64,000 nt of DNA from Bagarius yarrelli (lineage: Eukaryota > Chordata > Actinopteri > Siluriformes > Sisoridae). Location of the stretch: contig VCAZ01000112.1 of assembly GCA_005784505.1 (NCBI GenBank), positions 560,001-624,000 of the forward strand, read 5' to 3'. Under the pieces are notes generated by a model. The model worked only from the letters and a program-made list of their open reading frames with translations. It ran no database searches and was not told the origin of the DNA. Below are positions 46,331 to 58,000 of the stretch, one piece after another. Position numbers and translations under genes: made by a program. Each line of letters opens with the position of its first letter. Positions within the stretch are counted from its first letter, which is position 1.

Positions 46331-47189
46331 AAGAATACTATCATTTGGACACTTTTATAAAGATTTGATTTCCAATCCAGACACATGCCAGTGTGTTGTC
46401 AGTGTTCATCCCAAGTCTGAAAAATTGGGAAGGTTATGTCATGTATGTGAGTGGGGCAGAATGAGAAGGCGGGGTTAGACTGTGCAAGTAGCCAGTTGTG
46501 GTTTGCTTTTACTGACGGCTGTGCCCTAAAAGTTATTCAGTGACGAATGCTGTGATGTATATCAAAATATCGGAAATGTGCTTAGGAATCATTGAAAAAA
46601 GTTATATCGCGATATATATTGATATCGAATTATTGTCCAGTCCAACTCTAGACAGTGCAAACAAACAATAAAAAAAAAACCCGCTCTGTATAGGACATTC
46701 AATAGTGCTGATCAGATTATAAGTAACACAATGGTGGCTCTGGTGGTTCGATTAATTTCCTCCTCAGCACACAGTTCGATGTGGTGCTGTGTGCAGGATT
46801 GATTTTTTTTTAACCTGATTCCTGAGCCTGTAGTAATTTTTTGTCTTTCAAATTAGGCATCACCAAGTTGTTCAAATCCCTTTAGGATGTCTCTTTTGGA
46901 CACACATGAATCCGACGTCTTTCCTGCCCTAGTAGCATTTGCATGGGTTTCCTTTGTGAATGAAAAAATACATTTAATTTCCAGAGGAAAATTTTACTAA
47001 AGCGGAAAGGATATAGTAATTTAAAGATGATTTTAGTTTACATTGTAAGTTATTTAGATTCAGATGGACACCAAATTCTTGTTTACTTTGAAATAAAGAT
47101 CCAATAGATGAGTGAGCAGTTAGTGGTTGTTTCTTCAACTTTTACTTAAACATTTAATAGTTAAAAATATAACTTAACCTTCATGACAG

Positions 47190-47875
47190 ATAAAATGTTT
47201 TAATCATTCGGCTCATTGCTGAGAAGTACCAGAAATAAAACGGCTGAGATCATTTGACCCAGCACAGTAATGAGCTAACACTTTCGACTGAATCTTTTAA
47301 ACTATTCAGATCATCTGACCCAGCAAACCAATGAGTCAACTCTTTCTGACTAAATCTTCTAATTAATTCAGATCATTTGATTCAGCACACCAATAAGTCA
47401 ACTCTTTCTGACTAAATCTTCTAATTAATTCAGATCATTTGATTTAGCACACCAATGAGTCAACTCTTTTTGACTAACTCTTTGTTGCCTGAATCTCCTA
47501 AACCTTTTAGGTCATTTGATTCAGCTTCCTAATGAGTTTACTCTTTTGACTGATTCTGTTAAACGGTTCAGATAAATTGACCCAGCACACCAATAAATTG
47601 ACTATTTTTTGCCTAATTCTTGTAAATGCTTTAGGTAATTTGACCCAGTTTACAAATGAGTTGACACTTTTGACTGAATCTCCTAAATTATTAGCTAACT
47701 AACTAACTTTTGACTAAATTTTTTAAACAATTCGGATCATTTAAACCAGCACACTAATGAGTCAACTCTTTTTTTGACTGGATTTTCTAAATAAGTCAGA
47801 TCATTCGACTCAGCACACAAAAAAGTCAACCTTTTTGACTAAGTATAGAAAAGATTTCATCAATGATTCAGAATA
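47190..47875. repeat. 62-bp-period tandem array
   Basis: About 10 diverged units of the form GAGTCAACTCTTTCTGACTA, AATCTTCTAATTAATTCAGA, TCATTTGATTCAGCACACCA, AT. The unit starts at 47333, 47395 and 47457 are exactly 62 bases apart. Outer units are shorter or more diverged. Confidence 0.85.
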
Positions 47876-48011
47876 ATAAGTTGAATCTTTTCTTAAGAAG
47901 CTTTTGAGCTTCTGTCCCTGTAAATGAATTACTGTAAAATCAATAACATTTTAGGGACAGCATTTTTGTGAACCTGACCAATAAAAATTAGGAATTTGAG
48001 TCTTATAATAC

Positions 48012-48352
48012 AGGTCGCACAGTGGCTTAATGGTTACCACTGTTGCATCACAGCAAGAAGGTTTTGGGTTCGATTCCTGGGCAGGGGTCTTTCTTTGTGG
48101 AGTTTGCATGTTCTCCCTGGGTTTACTCCGGGTACTCCGGTTTCCTCCCACAGTCCAAAAACATGTATGCTAGATTGATTGGTGTTTCTAAATTGCGTGT
48201 GTGGCCCTGTGATGGACTGGCGACCTGTCCAGGGTGTCCCCCTCCTGCCTTTCGACCTTTCAGAGACGGCTGGGATAGACTCCAGCAGATCCCTGTGACC
48301 CCGAATTAGGGAATAAGTGCGTATAGAAGATGAATGAATAAATGAATGAGGA
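48012..48352 (+). mobile_element. L2-tailed SINE copy (near full length)
   Basis: TCGCACAGTGGCTTAATGGT head, GGTTCGATTCCTGGGCAGGG, TTTGCATGTTCTCCCTGGG, TCCGGTTTCCTCCCACAGTC, GGCGACCTGTCCAGGGTGTC, GAGACGGCTGGGATAGACTC, and an AATGAATAAATGAATG tail. Confidence 0.9.
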
Positions 48353-48359
48353 CCTTTAA

Positions 48360-49385
48360 TACAATTTTAACAGCCATGCATTTCATGTGCATTTGTAGTT
48401 CGGCCAGGATTTTGAGGAGGTTATTGATTATGTGCTTATCAAAATTGTAATTTTTTTTAAGGTAGAACCTAAATGTAAGGAAAATCTGTGGTAATTTTTG
48501 ATTAGCATGTTAGCCAAATCAGTGCTAAACTGATAACACTATACACTTGTCAACAAAGTTGGTCCGGTGCCTCAATAAAGGGGCAAACGTCAGGCACTTG
48601 GCTGCTAGACTCATCTGGGATGAAGTGTTTTTGATGAAATGTGTTTTGGCTGCTACTTTTCTAATCTGCTAAGAAATATAGTTACACGAAAATCACTGAG
48701 ATCTTTTTGTTTTCATAATTCAAACTGAATAATGGCAAATGAAAAGGGAGCTGAGGTGGAAGTAAGCTGAGGACACACTGCGAGAGAACATAGAAGGACG
48801 CGAGAGAGAGAGGGAGATGGTTAGGAGTGACTACAAAAGTGTCTGTGGTGATTTGTCGTCCTGTCCTTGCAAGCTTCTCTCCTCCAAGCAGTGGTTTGGG
48901 TTGGGGGAGGTTATTTTATGTTCTCGGAAGGCAGTAATCAGAAAAAGAGCCTGTGCTGTAATGCAGTTGACAGCAGCCATTTACAGAGAACCGGGGGAGG
49001 ATAAAGCAATAACACTGAGTGCTTTTTGTCCTGGACAGTCGTGTGGAGAGAAAGTGTGAGTTGTTGGTACGTGTGATATGTTAATAAAAGCAAACAAAGA
49101 GTCTGATAATACAGGTGTGTGTGTTATGTGAAAGAAGGGGCGGCTGGTATAATTAAGATAGCACAGTGGTGTTAACCTTTATTTAGCTTTTAAATCAAAC
49201 CAGACATAAATAGGATTTTTTTTTCAATTATTTGAATTTATTAAGATTTATTTGCTGTTATTTTAATTATGGGCTGTGGGGTTTAATTATGGTCGTTTCT
49301 TAAAGCCAGGTGCTGCATCTCTACTAATAACTGTAGAGAGAGTTTACATAGTGCTGGGGCTGATTTCTTACAGCACAAGCTGTAG
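48360..49385. other. gene-poor stretch, nothing firm
   Basis: Mostly repeat-free. 48770-49060 is more GC-rich and contains GAGAGAGA and a GTTTGGGTTGGGGGAGG stretch, but no supported exon. Confidence 0.4.
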
Positions 49386-49489
49386 ATTTGAATCTTTCTA
49401 ATTGATTCGGTGAATCAATAAGTTGCCTGGATGTTTCGACTGAATTCTCTAAATCATTGATTCACAAAATTTTGAGTGTGGCGTACCCA

Positions 49490-49985
49490 CCACTCCTGCA
49501 AGGATTAAACATCATACTGGGAACCCCCCTCTTTCACAATTAGAGTTCAATTGTAAAGGACTCCACTGAGGCAAGACATATATTTAGAACCTAGGGTGCA
49601 GTTTATTCACAAAGTGTAACAAACAAACATAAACCAAACTTGGCAGACTTAACTTGACTGCACATAAAACAAAAAAACTCTAACAATTAAAATTAACACA
49701 GGCATAAACATGAACACTAGCAGCTACGCGAACTCACCACAGTGGTACAGACAGAGGGGCTATAAATACACATAAAGAACTCATGAACTAAAAAAGACAC
49801 ACCTGAGACAATCTAAGCACATGACACAACCAATGAGAACAGGACACAAGAGACAAAAGAAATCACAGGACAAAAACCAGGAAGTAAACGAAACCAAAAC
49901 ATGACAGAAGCTATCTTAGCTGGCTGACCTAGCCGCTAAGCTAACAAAGGAAAACAAGAAACAAGAACCAACATGAAACAAGAAC
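49490..49985 (-). mobile_element. unidentified retroelement-like insertion
   Basis: Contains TTATTCACAAAGTGTAAC, AACTCACCACAGTGG, ACACACCTGAGACAATC, AACCAATGAGAACAGGACAC and AACCAAAACATGACAGAAG. On the other strand it reads as a TGTTTTGGTTTCG...CATTGGTTGT...AGGTGTG pattern common in fish LTR or LINE 3' sequences. It interrupts sequence of the GAATCT/GATTCA repeat type. Confidence 0.5.
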
Positions 49986-50509
49986 CTTACATCAGTCAGT
50001 CAACTGTGGTCTTAAAATATGTGTAATTTGAATACATTTACCAAACACAGCATTATCGTACAATCAATCTTATATGTAATAAATAAATGACTCGCTGTTT
50101 AATGAGAGGGATTCACTAGAAATGACTTGCATAATTTTGCAATGTTTGGTTGTGTTGGAGACAGTTGGAGTCTCTACACAGAGTTATTTGTGCTTTATGC
50201 TGGTAATTGCTGGAAACCCACTTTCGCACAGGTATAATGATGTAAAGAGCAAATCCAAAATAGAACGAATAAATGGCAAAGAGAATAAACAGCGAATCCA
50301 GATGATTGCATTGTCAGTCTCGGGTAAATACCTTCGCAGTTTTGCAGACTGCTTAGATACATGTTTTAATGAAAACATGTTAGATCAAATGTATAGGTGC
50401 TCTATAATTAAATTAACAGTAGGCTGCATTTAAAAGCATTCTATTCGTGTTTTCAGTCCATTGCCAGGTGTGACGCCAGGGGATACCCTTACCCCAGTTT
50501 GGGAAACAC

Positions 50510-50715
50510 TTCCCTAAATAATTCAGATCATTCGACCCAGTCATCTACTGAGCTAACTCTTTTGACTGAATCTTTTAAATAATTCAGATAATTGGACCCA
50601 GCACACGAATGAATTTCCTAGAAAATTTACATCATGTGACCCAGCACATCAATAAGTCAACTCTTTTAACTGAATCTCCTAAATGATTCAGGTCATTTGA
50701 CCCAGCTTATGCATA
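50510..50715. repeat. outlying units of the 62-bp repeat
   Basis: AATAATTCAGATCATTCGAC, CCAGTCATCTACTGAG, TCAACTCTTTTAACTGAATC and TTCAGGTCATTTGACCCAGC belong to the same unit as 47190-47875, about 3 copies. Another short piece lies at 49395-49465. Confidence 0.75.
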
Positions 50716-50729
50716 GAGTCATGACATCA

Positions 50730-51700
50730 CTAGCATGGCCACGGCTTTAGAGCTGCAGTGATTATGTGCAGGTCAGCGAACTCTTCATCGGTCACACTGT
50801 GTGATGTTTGACTCTCCATTATTATTAATCCTGCATACTAGAGCCATGACACAAAAATTCTTCTGTAAGTTTTGCAGCCTACATCTAGATCTTTACTTAC
50901 TATACAGCTCGGCTGAACATTAATCAAATTTAGTATTATGAAGGATGTATAAGGATGTATCCAGATTACACCTGGAGATGCTGGACTGAAGATGGAGAGA
51001 TAAATTACGAGCAAGGCAATTATAAGCTATAAATATTATACTATTATTATATTATTAACAGTAAAATATTATTGATTTTTGACCCCCCCTCCCCACCCTT
51101 TCGCCATTACATGTCAGAGTAGTAGCTACTTTGAATTGTTTCTTCACACATACAGAATTGCTAATCTGTTTTCTTTCAGACATAACAGTTCCTGATGAGC
51201 TAAGCTGCAATTTGTTTGCCTGACTAATCACATGATGTCAGATGTTGGGTGCTGATGCAGTTAGACAGGTAGACAGGCAGAGTGCTGATGGAGGTTAAAG
51301 ATGGCAGACAGATGTTGCTGCAGATGTTGGGTGAACTGTGCTGTCATCCTGTTTGCTGCGTGACAGGGGAGGTTATGAAACTTCACTTTGAGATGCTGTG
51401 GACCTCACAGGAACCCGTCTGCCATAACTACTGAAACGCCCAGATGCTGAAATACTGACACATTTGGGACATTTAGAGTTTTGCGCTAATGTGTTACTAA
51501 CGAGCTTAATAACAAGCAGACTTTTACTATTTAGGAGATGTACAGATTTAACAGATGTACAGAAGCACCTGCCTTAATTAGACATGAATAAAAAGATAAA
51601 AAATTAATGAGCATTATCTCTGTAATATAAATATGACTAATACATGTTTATCGCCATCCAGGACATTTCAGGGAAAAATGATTAATTTGAAACAAAAATC
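50730..51700. other. gene-poor stretch, nothing recognised
   Basis: No dispersed repeat assigned. A short GACAG/GATGTTG-rich stretch at 51240-51340. No exon. Confidence 0.4.
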
Positions 51701-51725
51701 TTTACATGATTGTTAGTTGTATAAA

Positions 51726-51795
<70 letters not shown>

Positions 51796-51826
51796 GAGTG
51801 GGTGGATGGATGGATGGGTGGATGGA
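51726..51826. repeat. (GATA)n then (GGAT)n microsatellite
   Basis: About 17 uninterrupted ATAG units to 51796, then TGGATGGATGGATGGG-type units. Confidence 0.97.
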
Positions 51827-51839
51827 AAAATTTCACAAG

Positions 51840-53465
51840 AGGAATGCAAATCCTGATGAAATCAGATCCAGAGTGTGTGTGACTGAGAGTATTGATCAAA
51901 TGCTTTACTGCCCTGCCAGCTCAGTGGACTGGCAGAGCTTCAGAGAAAATACCCACCGTCCATAACGCCAAGGTCTCGGACAAAACCGTGGCTATATAAA
52001 CCATGACCTTCCTTTTAGATGGCTGGTATTTGTAGGTTAGAAACAAAGGACTTGATGTTTAAGCATTCTGTGAATATTCTGTCTCGCTTTCATTGTCTTT
52101 GGCAGTATATTGACTTGGCAAGGTTTTCACTTAAGGGATTTGTATGCCGAAAGCATGAAGCTGCTGACACGCAGCACATCAGGTGCTTGAAGTCAAGCCC
52201 AAAGCCCAGGACGGGGTTGCAATGATGAATGTTTCAGTGCTTTACCAACCATTGGAAGCCATCCAACCCTTTTAAAGTGCTTCAACAAGTCACCCTCTGC
52301 CCTCTTTCTGCCACTACACTGCTTTGAGCTATCCACGTGCCTGGAATAAACCACACACACACACACACTCACACACAGTTGCTTGAGGGCCGATGTCCTG
52401 CCGTTCAGTATAGCACCTTCGAGCCTTGATGCTTGGTCTTTAGACGTCAGCATACTTGACGATAGATAACTAAACACTGACCTTGTTCTCTTTTTGTTGG
52501 TGCAGAATGGTGCGCTGAGACAAGACCAGAAGTAAATTGAGTACGGCTTTGGATATCTCCCCTCCTGCTTTGCTACCGAAGCTCCAGGCCGGGACAGCAT
52601 TAAAAATATATATCCCGAAGGAAGACGCTGGCTTCACTTATACACACACACACACAAATAAATCAATACAGCCAAGCTGCAATTTCTTTATCACTTTTCC
52701 CTTCAGCGACATACTGAGTAAGCAGCAAAAAAAAGGACTGGCTAAGTAGATTCTATTTGCAGAAATAGAAAGGTTGTGGAGTTGTGTGTCTGTTTTTTAA
52801 AATCCCACAGCGGAAAAAAAACAGCAACATCTGCTTATTCAAGTATGTATTTCTGTTGGCTCCTCTTTCACTGATCGATGAATCATAACTGTCTTTCATT
52901 TTATTGACCATCATCTATTTGGCATTTAAATTAATGTCCAGTTCTCTAATTTCATTAGTCAAGTGCGCTACGTTTGGATTATCGGCAAGAACCAAGACCT
53001 GCAGGAAGACAGCGACTGAAGCTCTTTTTTTCCTTACCCACCTTGACAGATACGCTGCATTAATCCAAGAATTCCATCACTGAGATTGTCTCCTACTTTT
53101 CATTCCACCCAGTGCAAAGCTTATTAGCATATTTATAAGCCAAAGATTCAACCCATTATGTGAAATGTGAAATGTGACCCTGACCACACAGTTGGCCCTT
53201 TTGGCCTGGAACAGATAGTGCAGAAAGTGGAATGTACAAAAGGCTCGACAAGCTTAATAGGCTAAACAGAACCACAATAGAGGTAAACTGGGAGAGAAGA
53301 AAGGAGGGGAGGGGAGGGGAGGAAATTCGGGCAGGCATATTTGTTTCCCACCTACAAGATGATTCATGCTTGTATAAAGCAACAATGAAAAAAACATTAA
53401 GGATGGATTACTTGCTCTAGAATAAAACGAAAGAGCTGTACTCAACCTTGACTGAGATCTTCTGA
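51840..53465 (+). other. upstream region of the tmem91-like start exon
   Basis: Largely repeat-poor. A (CA)n lies at 52352-52370. An acceptor-like TTTTTGTTGGTGCAG ends at 52505, and a GGGGAGGGGAGGGGAGG run lies at 53306-53321. It could hold 5' UTR exon or proximal regulatory sequence, but none is proven. Confidence 0.35.
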
Positions 53466-53488
53466 ACAGTCAGGTCTTTCAAATCAGG

Positions 53489-53899
53489 ATGGAGAGCCTA
53501 GACGAATTAGAGCACCCACTTTTGAATAACAGCCCCAAACACTCATCCACAACGGGTAACGGCGGACTCTTCAAGGGCATTTTTGTACGATGCGAAGAGG
53601 CAAGAAGACCCCACTCACTACCATGGAGGAGCTATTCTGGAAGTACAGATGTATCTCGACAGCAGCTGCTGGATCCGTGTTCGCTTCCCAGCACACTCGA
53701 GCCTTTTTACACTCCTTCTGCTCCTCTGTGGGGTCCTGCGGATTCCCTGGGCCCCCACAGTAAGGAGTATCTGGAAACTACATTCATGGACATTGGCCCT
53801 GGATCCCCTCTAGAGCAGAAAGTGCTGGCAGTGAGCAGAGATGTCCACAGCGTGTCCTACAGCATGGAGGATGAAGACGACCTACTGCCAGACTTTGAG
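53489..53899 (+). CDS. tmem91: tmem91-like coding exon 1
   Basis: Starts at ATG 53489 (context CAGGATGG). It encodes residues 1-137, the cytoplasmic N-terminal region rich in Ser, Pro and acidic residues. The donor is GTAAGA. CAG acceptor candidates end at 53469 and 53473, so the coding exon probably begins there with a short 5' leader. Confidence 0.9.
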
Positions 53900-54454
53900 G
53901 TAAGATTTAATTGCCTCTTTCTTTTCTTGTAATTTTATAACCCTGTATTTTTTTACTGAAATCAGTAAATGGATCAGGGATCTTTAACATACATTTTAGA
54001 TGTATAATTAATTAATAACAACCAAAATAAATCACGCTACAATAAACCTAAATGTATATAATGACACTGTTCATTTGTATTATATATATAACCACAGTTT
54101 TAGGTTTATACAGTATTATAAATTATATATTGTCCGGAATTTAAATAAATAAATAAACACAACAATCAAACACAATTAAAAAATTAACCTACAAAATTCA
54201 TAAAATAAAAACAAATAACAAGAAATCAATTGATATGCATGTTATAAATATAATATAACCCTACATTTAAAAAAAATCTATATACACATGTTCATTGGGG
54301 AAAAATGCCTTCTTATCAAATTATGTGCATGTGAAATGAAAAGAATGCAACCCTCTGTTTATTATTATTATTATTATTACTATGTTTATAATTTTAAATT
54401 ACAATAGTAATTTATTATAATAATTTTAATAATAATTATTATATTATTATTTTA

Positions 54455-54492
<38 letters not shown>

Positions 54493-55051
54493 AATATAAT
54501 ATTTTAGATAAACCAGGATAGAATTTACGATACAAAACAATTTAGCAAAACCGATGCCCAAGATACGAATGCTAATAATAATAATAAGAAGAGAAAAGTT
54601 CAGGTTTCTAGAGAAAACTTAGCTCTAGCTGTAGATTAGATTAGAATAGATTAGATTAGATTAGATTAGATTAGATTAGATTAGGATTAGATTAGATTAG
54701 ATTAGATTAGATTCAACTTTATTGTCATTGTGCAAGGTACATGTACCGAGCCATTGAAATGCAGTTAGCATCTAACCAGAAGTGCATAAGTGGCTTATTT
54801 ACTGTTTATTACAGACGCCAGTGATGATATTCATCCAGTGGTCAAATATAAATCAGGTCTAATTGCAGTCCATTTAAACACTAGCAACACAATAAAAAGC
54901 TGCTAGGACAACAAGGCTTATAAAGCTTCCTACAACAATCATTTATGGTTAAATAACAACACATTGGGTTTATTATTAGGCTTGCTAGGAGAAAAAATAA
55001 AAGTTGCCAGAGACTAAAACAGGGAAGAAGATTTAGACAAGGTCAGAAAGG

Positions 55052-55097
<46 letters not shown>

Positions 55098-58000
55098 ACC
55101 GGTGGTTTTTTTTAAAAGAAGAAGTCAGTGTTTGCCTGAAGGGAAGCCCTGCTGCTGCTGCTGCGTATTTGGCATAACCTCATTCAGTCGCATTAGCTGA
55201 GAAGCTCCAGACAAAACATCACAAAAACACGATACAGCAGCTATTTATGCAGAACTCTCAATGCTTTAGGTTGAGTATAATACCTCTAGAACCTTGTACG
55301 TATTTGGTAATACTGTATTTGCAAAGCTTTTACACTAAGATTTTTTTAAAAAATATGTTTTATTTATATAAGATACTGATATTGATTTATAGAGGATGCA
55401 TTTCTTATGAACTGAAAATTAGAAATGCGTTTGAATGCTTGAAATTGGTAAAAATTGCGGGCAGGGGTGGCTCAAACATTTAGGGTGCCAAATTGTTGAC
55501 TGGAAAGACAAGGAAGACCTGGGTTCAAGCCACACCGCTGCCAGTCTGACACTGTTGGGTCCTTTAGCAAGACCCTTAAACCTTTCTGCTCCAGGTACAG
55601 TACAGTCGTGTGTTAAAATGATACAGTATCAGTAGTATATTATAAAACATATACATATAATAGCGTATGTGTTTATAGCTATTAACGAGTTATGAGTCTC
55701 AGTTGCACTAGCTGTTTTCCCAAAATATATACTGACTATTTTGAATATATACAAAATATATATACCTTAATATATGACATACAAAAATGCTTTTTAGATA
55801 CAGCAGACAGTGGTTCTTTAGATCACAAACTAAAGCCGGGATTACACTGTGCTATTCTGTCTAAATAGTTGTCTAAAACAAATTTTAAAATCCTAAAAGA
55901 TTTGTATAATCCCACGCTAAAATTTGTTGTCGTTGATGGCTGGTGTGACATGTTCACCGACAGCCGATTAATGGCCGTCGCGATCAGTTTCTGGCAGTGT
56001 CGGAAAATTTCAGACACTTTCCTGCAGTGTGACTTCCTGTACGACGATCGTCAAACTAAGAACCAATAGGAGTGGCGAGCCAGATGACGCAATTAGCGTG
56101 ACAACGAATGGGAAAATGTGGAAAAAACAAATCCAGTGGACTAAGCAGTAGAAAGAGAAATGTGTTAAATGGAGAGAAAAGAAGTGTTTGTATGATGTGT
56201 CGTTGCTGCTAGCTATCATGTCCCGGATTGATGATGTAAAACTCCAGATGAATCTTCTTGAGTGTTTCCGCTTTGAACACGTTGAAATGACAATGCTGGT
56301 GTTTGTCAGCTGGTTTATTTATACCTTACAAACGACACACAGTATTTCATGATAGTACTCAGATAGTACAACGCAGTTAATATATTGTTTGATAAACTAA
56401 CACTTTAAATCGAGAGCCTTGTAACAAAACAATTCACAACTGCTCTAGTTGGATTAAAAACTATTAAGAAGTGTGATTCTGTATACCTCCTATACAACAT
56501 ACACAGTGTGTAATTTGTACTGTTAACATGTTTGCTAATTTAGAAAACTTGTCCATCGGCTTCGAGAATAGAGCGGAAATCTGGACAATGTGTTAAAGCT
56601 TTAGTAGATGAATAAGGTTTTAGGGTATCAATATAAAGTGTCACCCAAATCAATTCATAGTTTTTAGTCACATGACCTGTGTTGCAACCTGGCAGGCAAT
56701 ACAATTTTCCAACATGGTGGCTTACAACGGGATCTCAGTAGAAACGCAACACAAGCCGAATTTTTCCTCTGTTTCTCCGGCAGTGATGTCATCTCCTTTA
56801 ACTTTTTCTCTCTCTCTCTCTTTCTCTCTTTCTCCTTCAGGATTCCTCGAGCGATGACTTCACTGACACGGAAAGCGAAAGCAACTTCCCTCTTATGATC
56901 CCACAGGATCACCTTGGACTGGCCTTCTTCTCCATGCTGTGCTGCTTCTGGCCTTTAGGCATCGCTGCCTTCTATTTGTCTCAGAAGGTAAAAAAAGTAT
57001 TTTACTAAGGAAACACTTATCTATATAAAAGCTAAAAATAAAGTTAATAACATCATGTCCCACGAAGGTCTCATTCTCATGTGACGTATTCAGAGAATTT
57101 TTGTCCACTGAATAACTAATAGGTGTAAATTGTGCCTGAAAATATATCACCTTATCTTCTCTGAGAGGCGGAATGCAGCTGACATAAACTACACTTTCCA
57201 TCAACAGAAAAAAAATTCTTTGCATTGATAAAATGTTTTTCCATGTTAACACAAATCTTTTGCGATGTCCTAACAGCCTGGATTAGTGCACAAAGCATTT
57301 ATGTCTAGGGGAACGCAGAGTTATATACACTATCGGAAACCCTAGTGTGAAGTGAACAGATATTTATAGTTAAAAAACTAAAATATAAATCGGAAATATA
57401 TGCCATGTCGCGCCGCATCGACCGGCAGCGTTCGGCGCGCAGGTTTCGCTCGTCTTCTAGCCGCTGTCAATGCGCAATGTTATGCTTCGCTTTATAAATG
57501 TGCGTTCTATTGAGTTGCTTATGGTTCTGCTTATACGGACGCTTTACTCATGTATGGCTCATGTTCAACGAAAAAGCCAAATTCGCTCAAATAACACAAC
57601 GACAGGAAATTTCTAGAAAACTTGCTCCTTGACCTGATTGTTTTCAAGCGCACTGTTAAAAAACTTGTTGAAAACAATGGAAACAATAAAATATTTTTTT
57701 CAGCAGTTAGACACTCAGTGAATTTATGTTAATGACCATTAATGAATTAAAAAGTGTCTATTTGTCTTTATGGGTGTGTGTTTGTGTGCACAGTATTTGC
57801 ATTTACATTACATTTATGGCATTTGGCAGACGCCCTTATCCAGAGCGACTTACATTTATTTCATTTACACAACTGAGGGTTAAAGGCCTTGCTTGGGGGC
57901 CCAATGGTGGAGACTTGGTGGAGCTGGTAATCAAACACAATCTTCAGGTTGGTAGTCCAACACCTTAACCATGTGCCACCACTTACCACAAATTTGCAAA

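Noticed and set aside
47190..47875. CRISPR-like array
   Set aside because: The whole 62-base unit repeats with drift. There is no constant repeat with variable spacers, and the host is a vertebrate.
52193..52600. 135-residue minus-strand ORF
   Set aside because: No recognisable domain. Part of it is a (CA)n translation. Composition is that of open non-coding DNA.
53583..53813. Overlapping + strand ORF in the first tmem91-like exon
   Set aside because: It is an alternative-frame shadow. The frame starting at 53489 has the family motifs and splices in phase.
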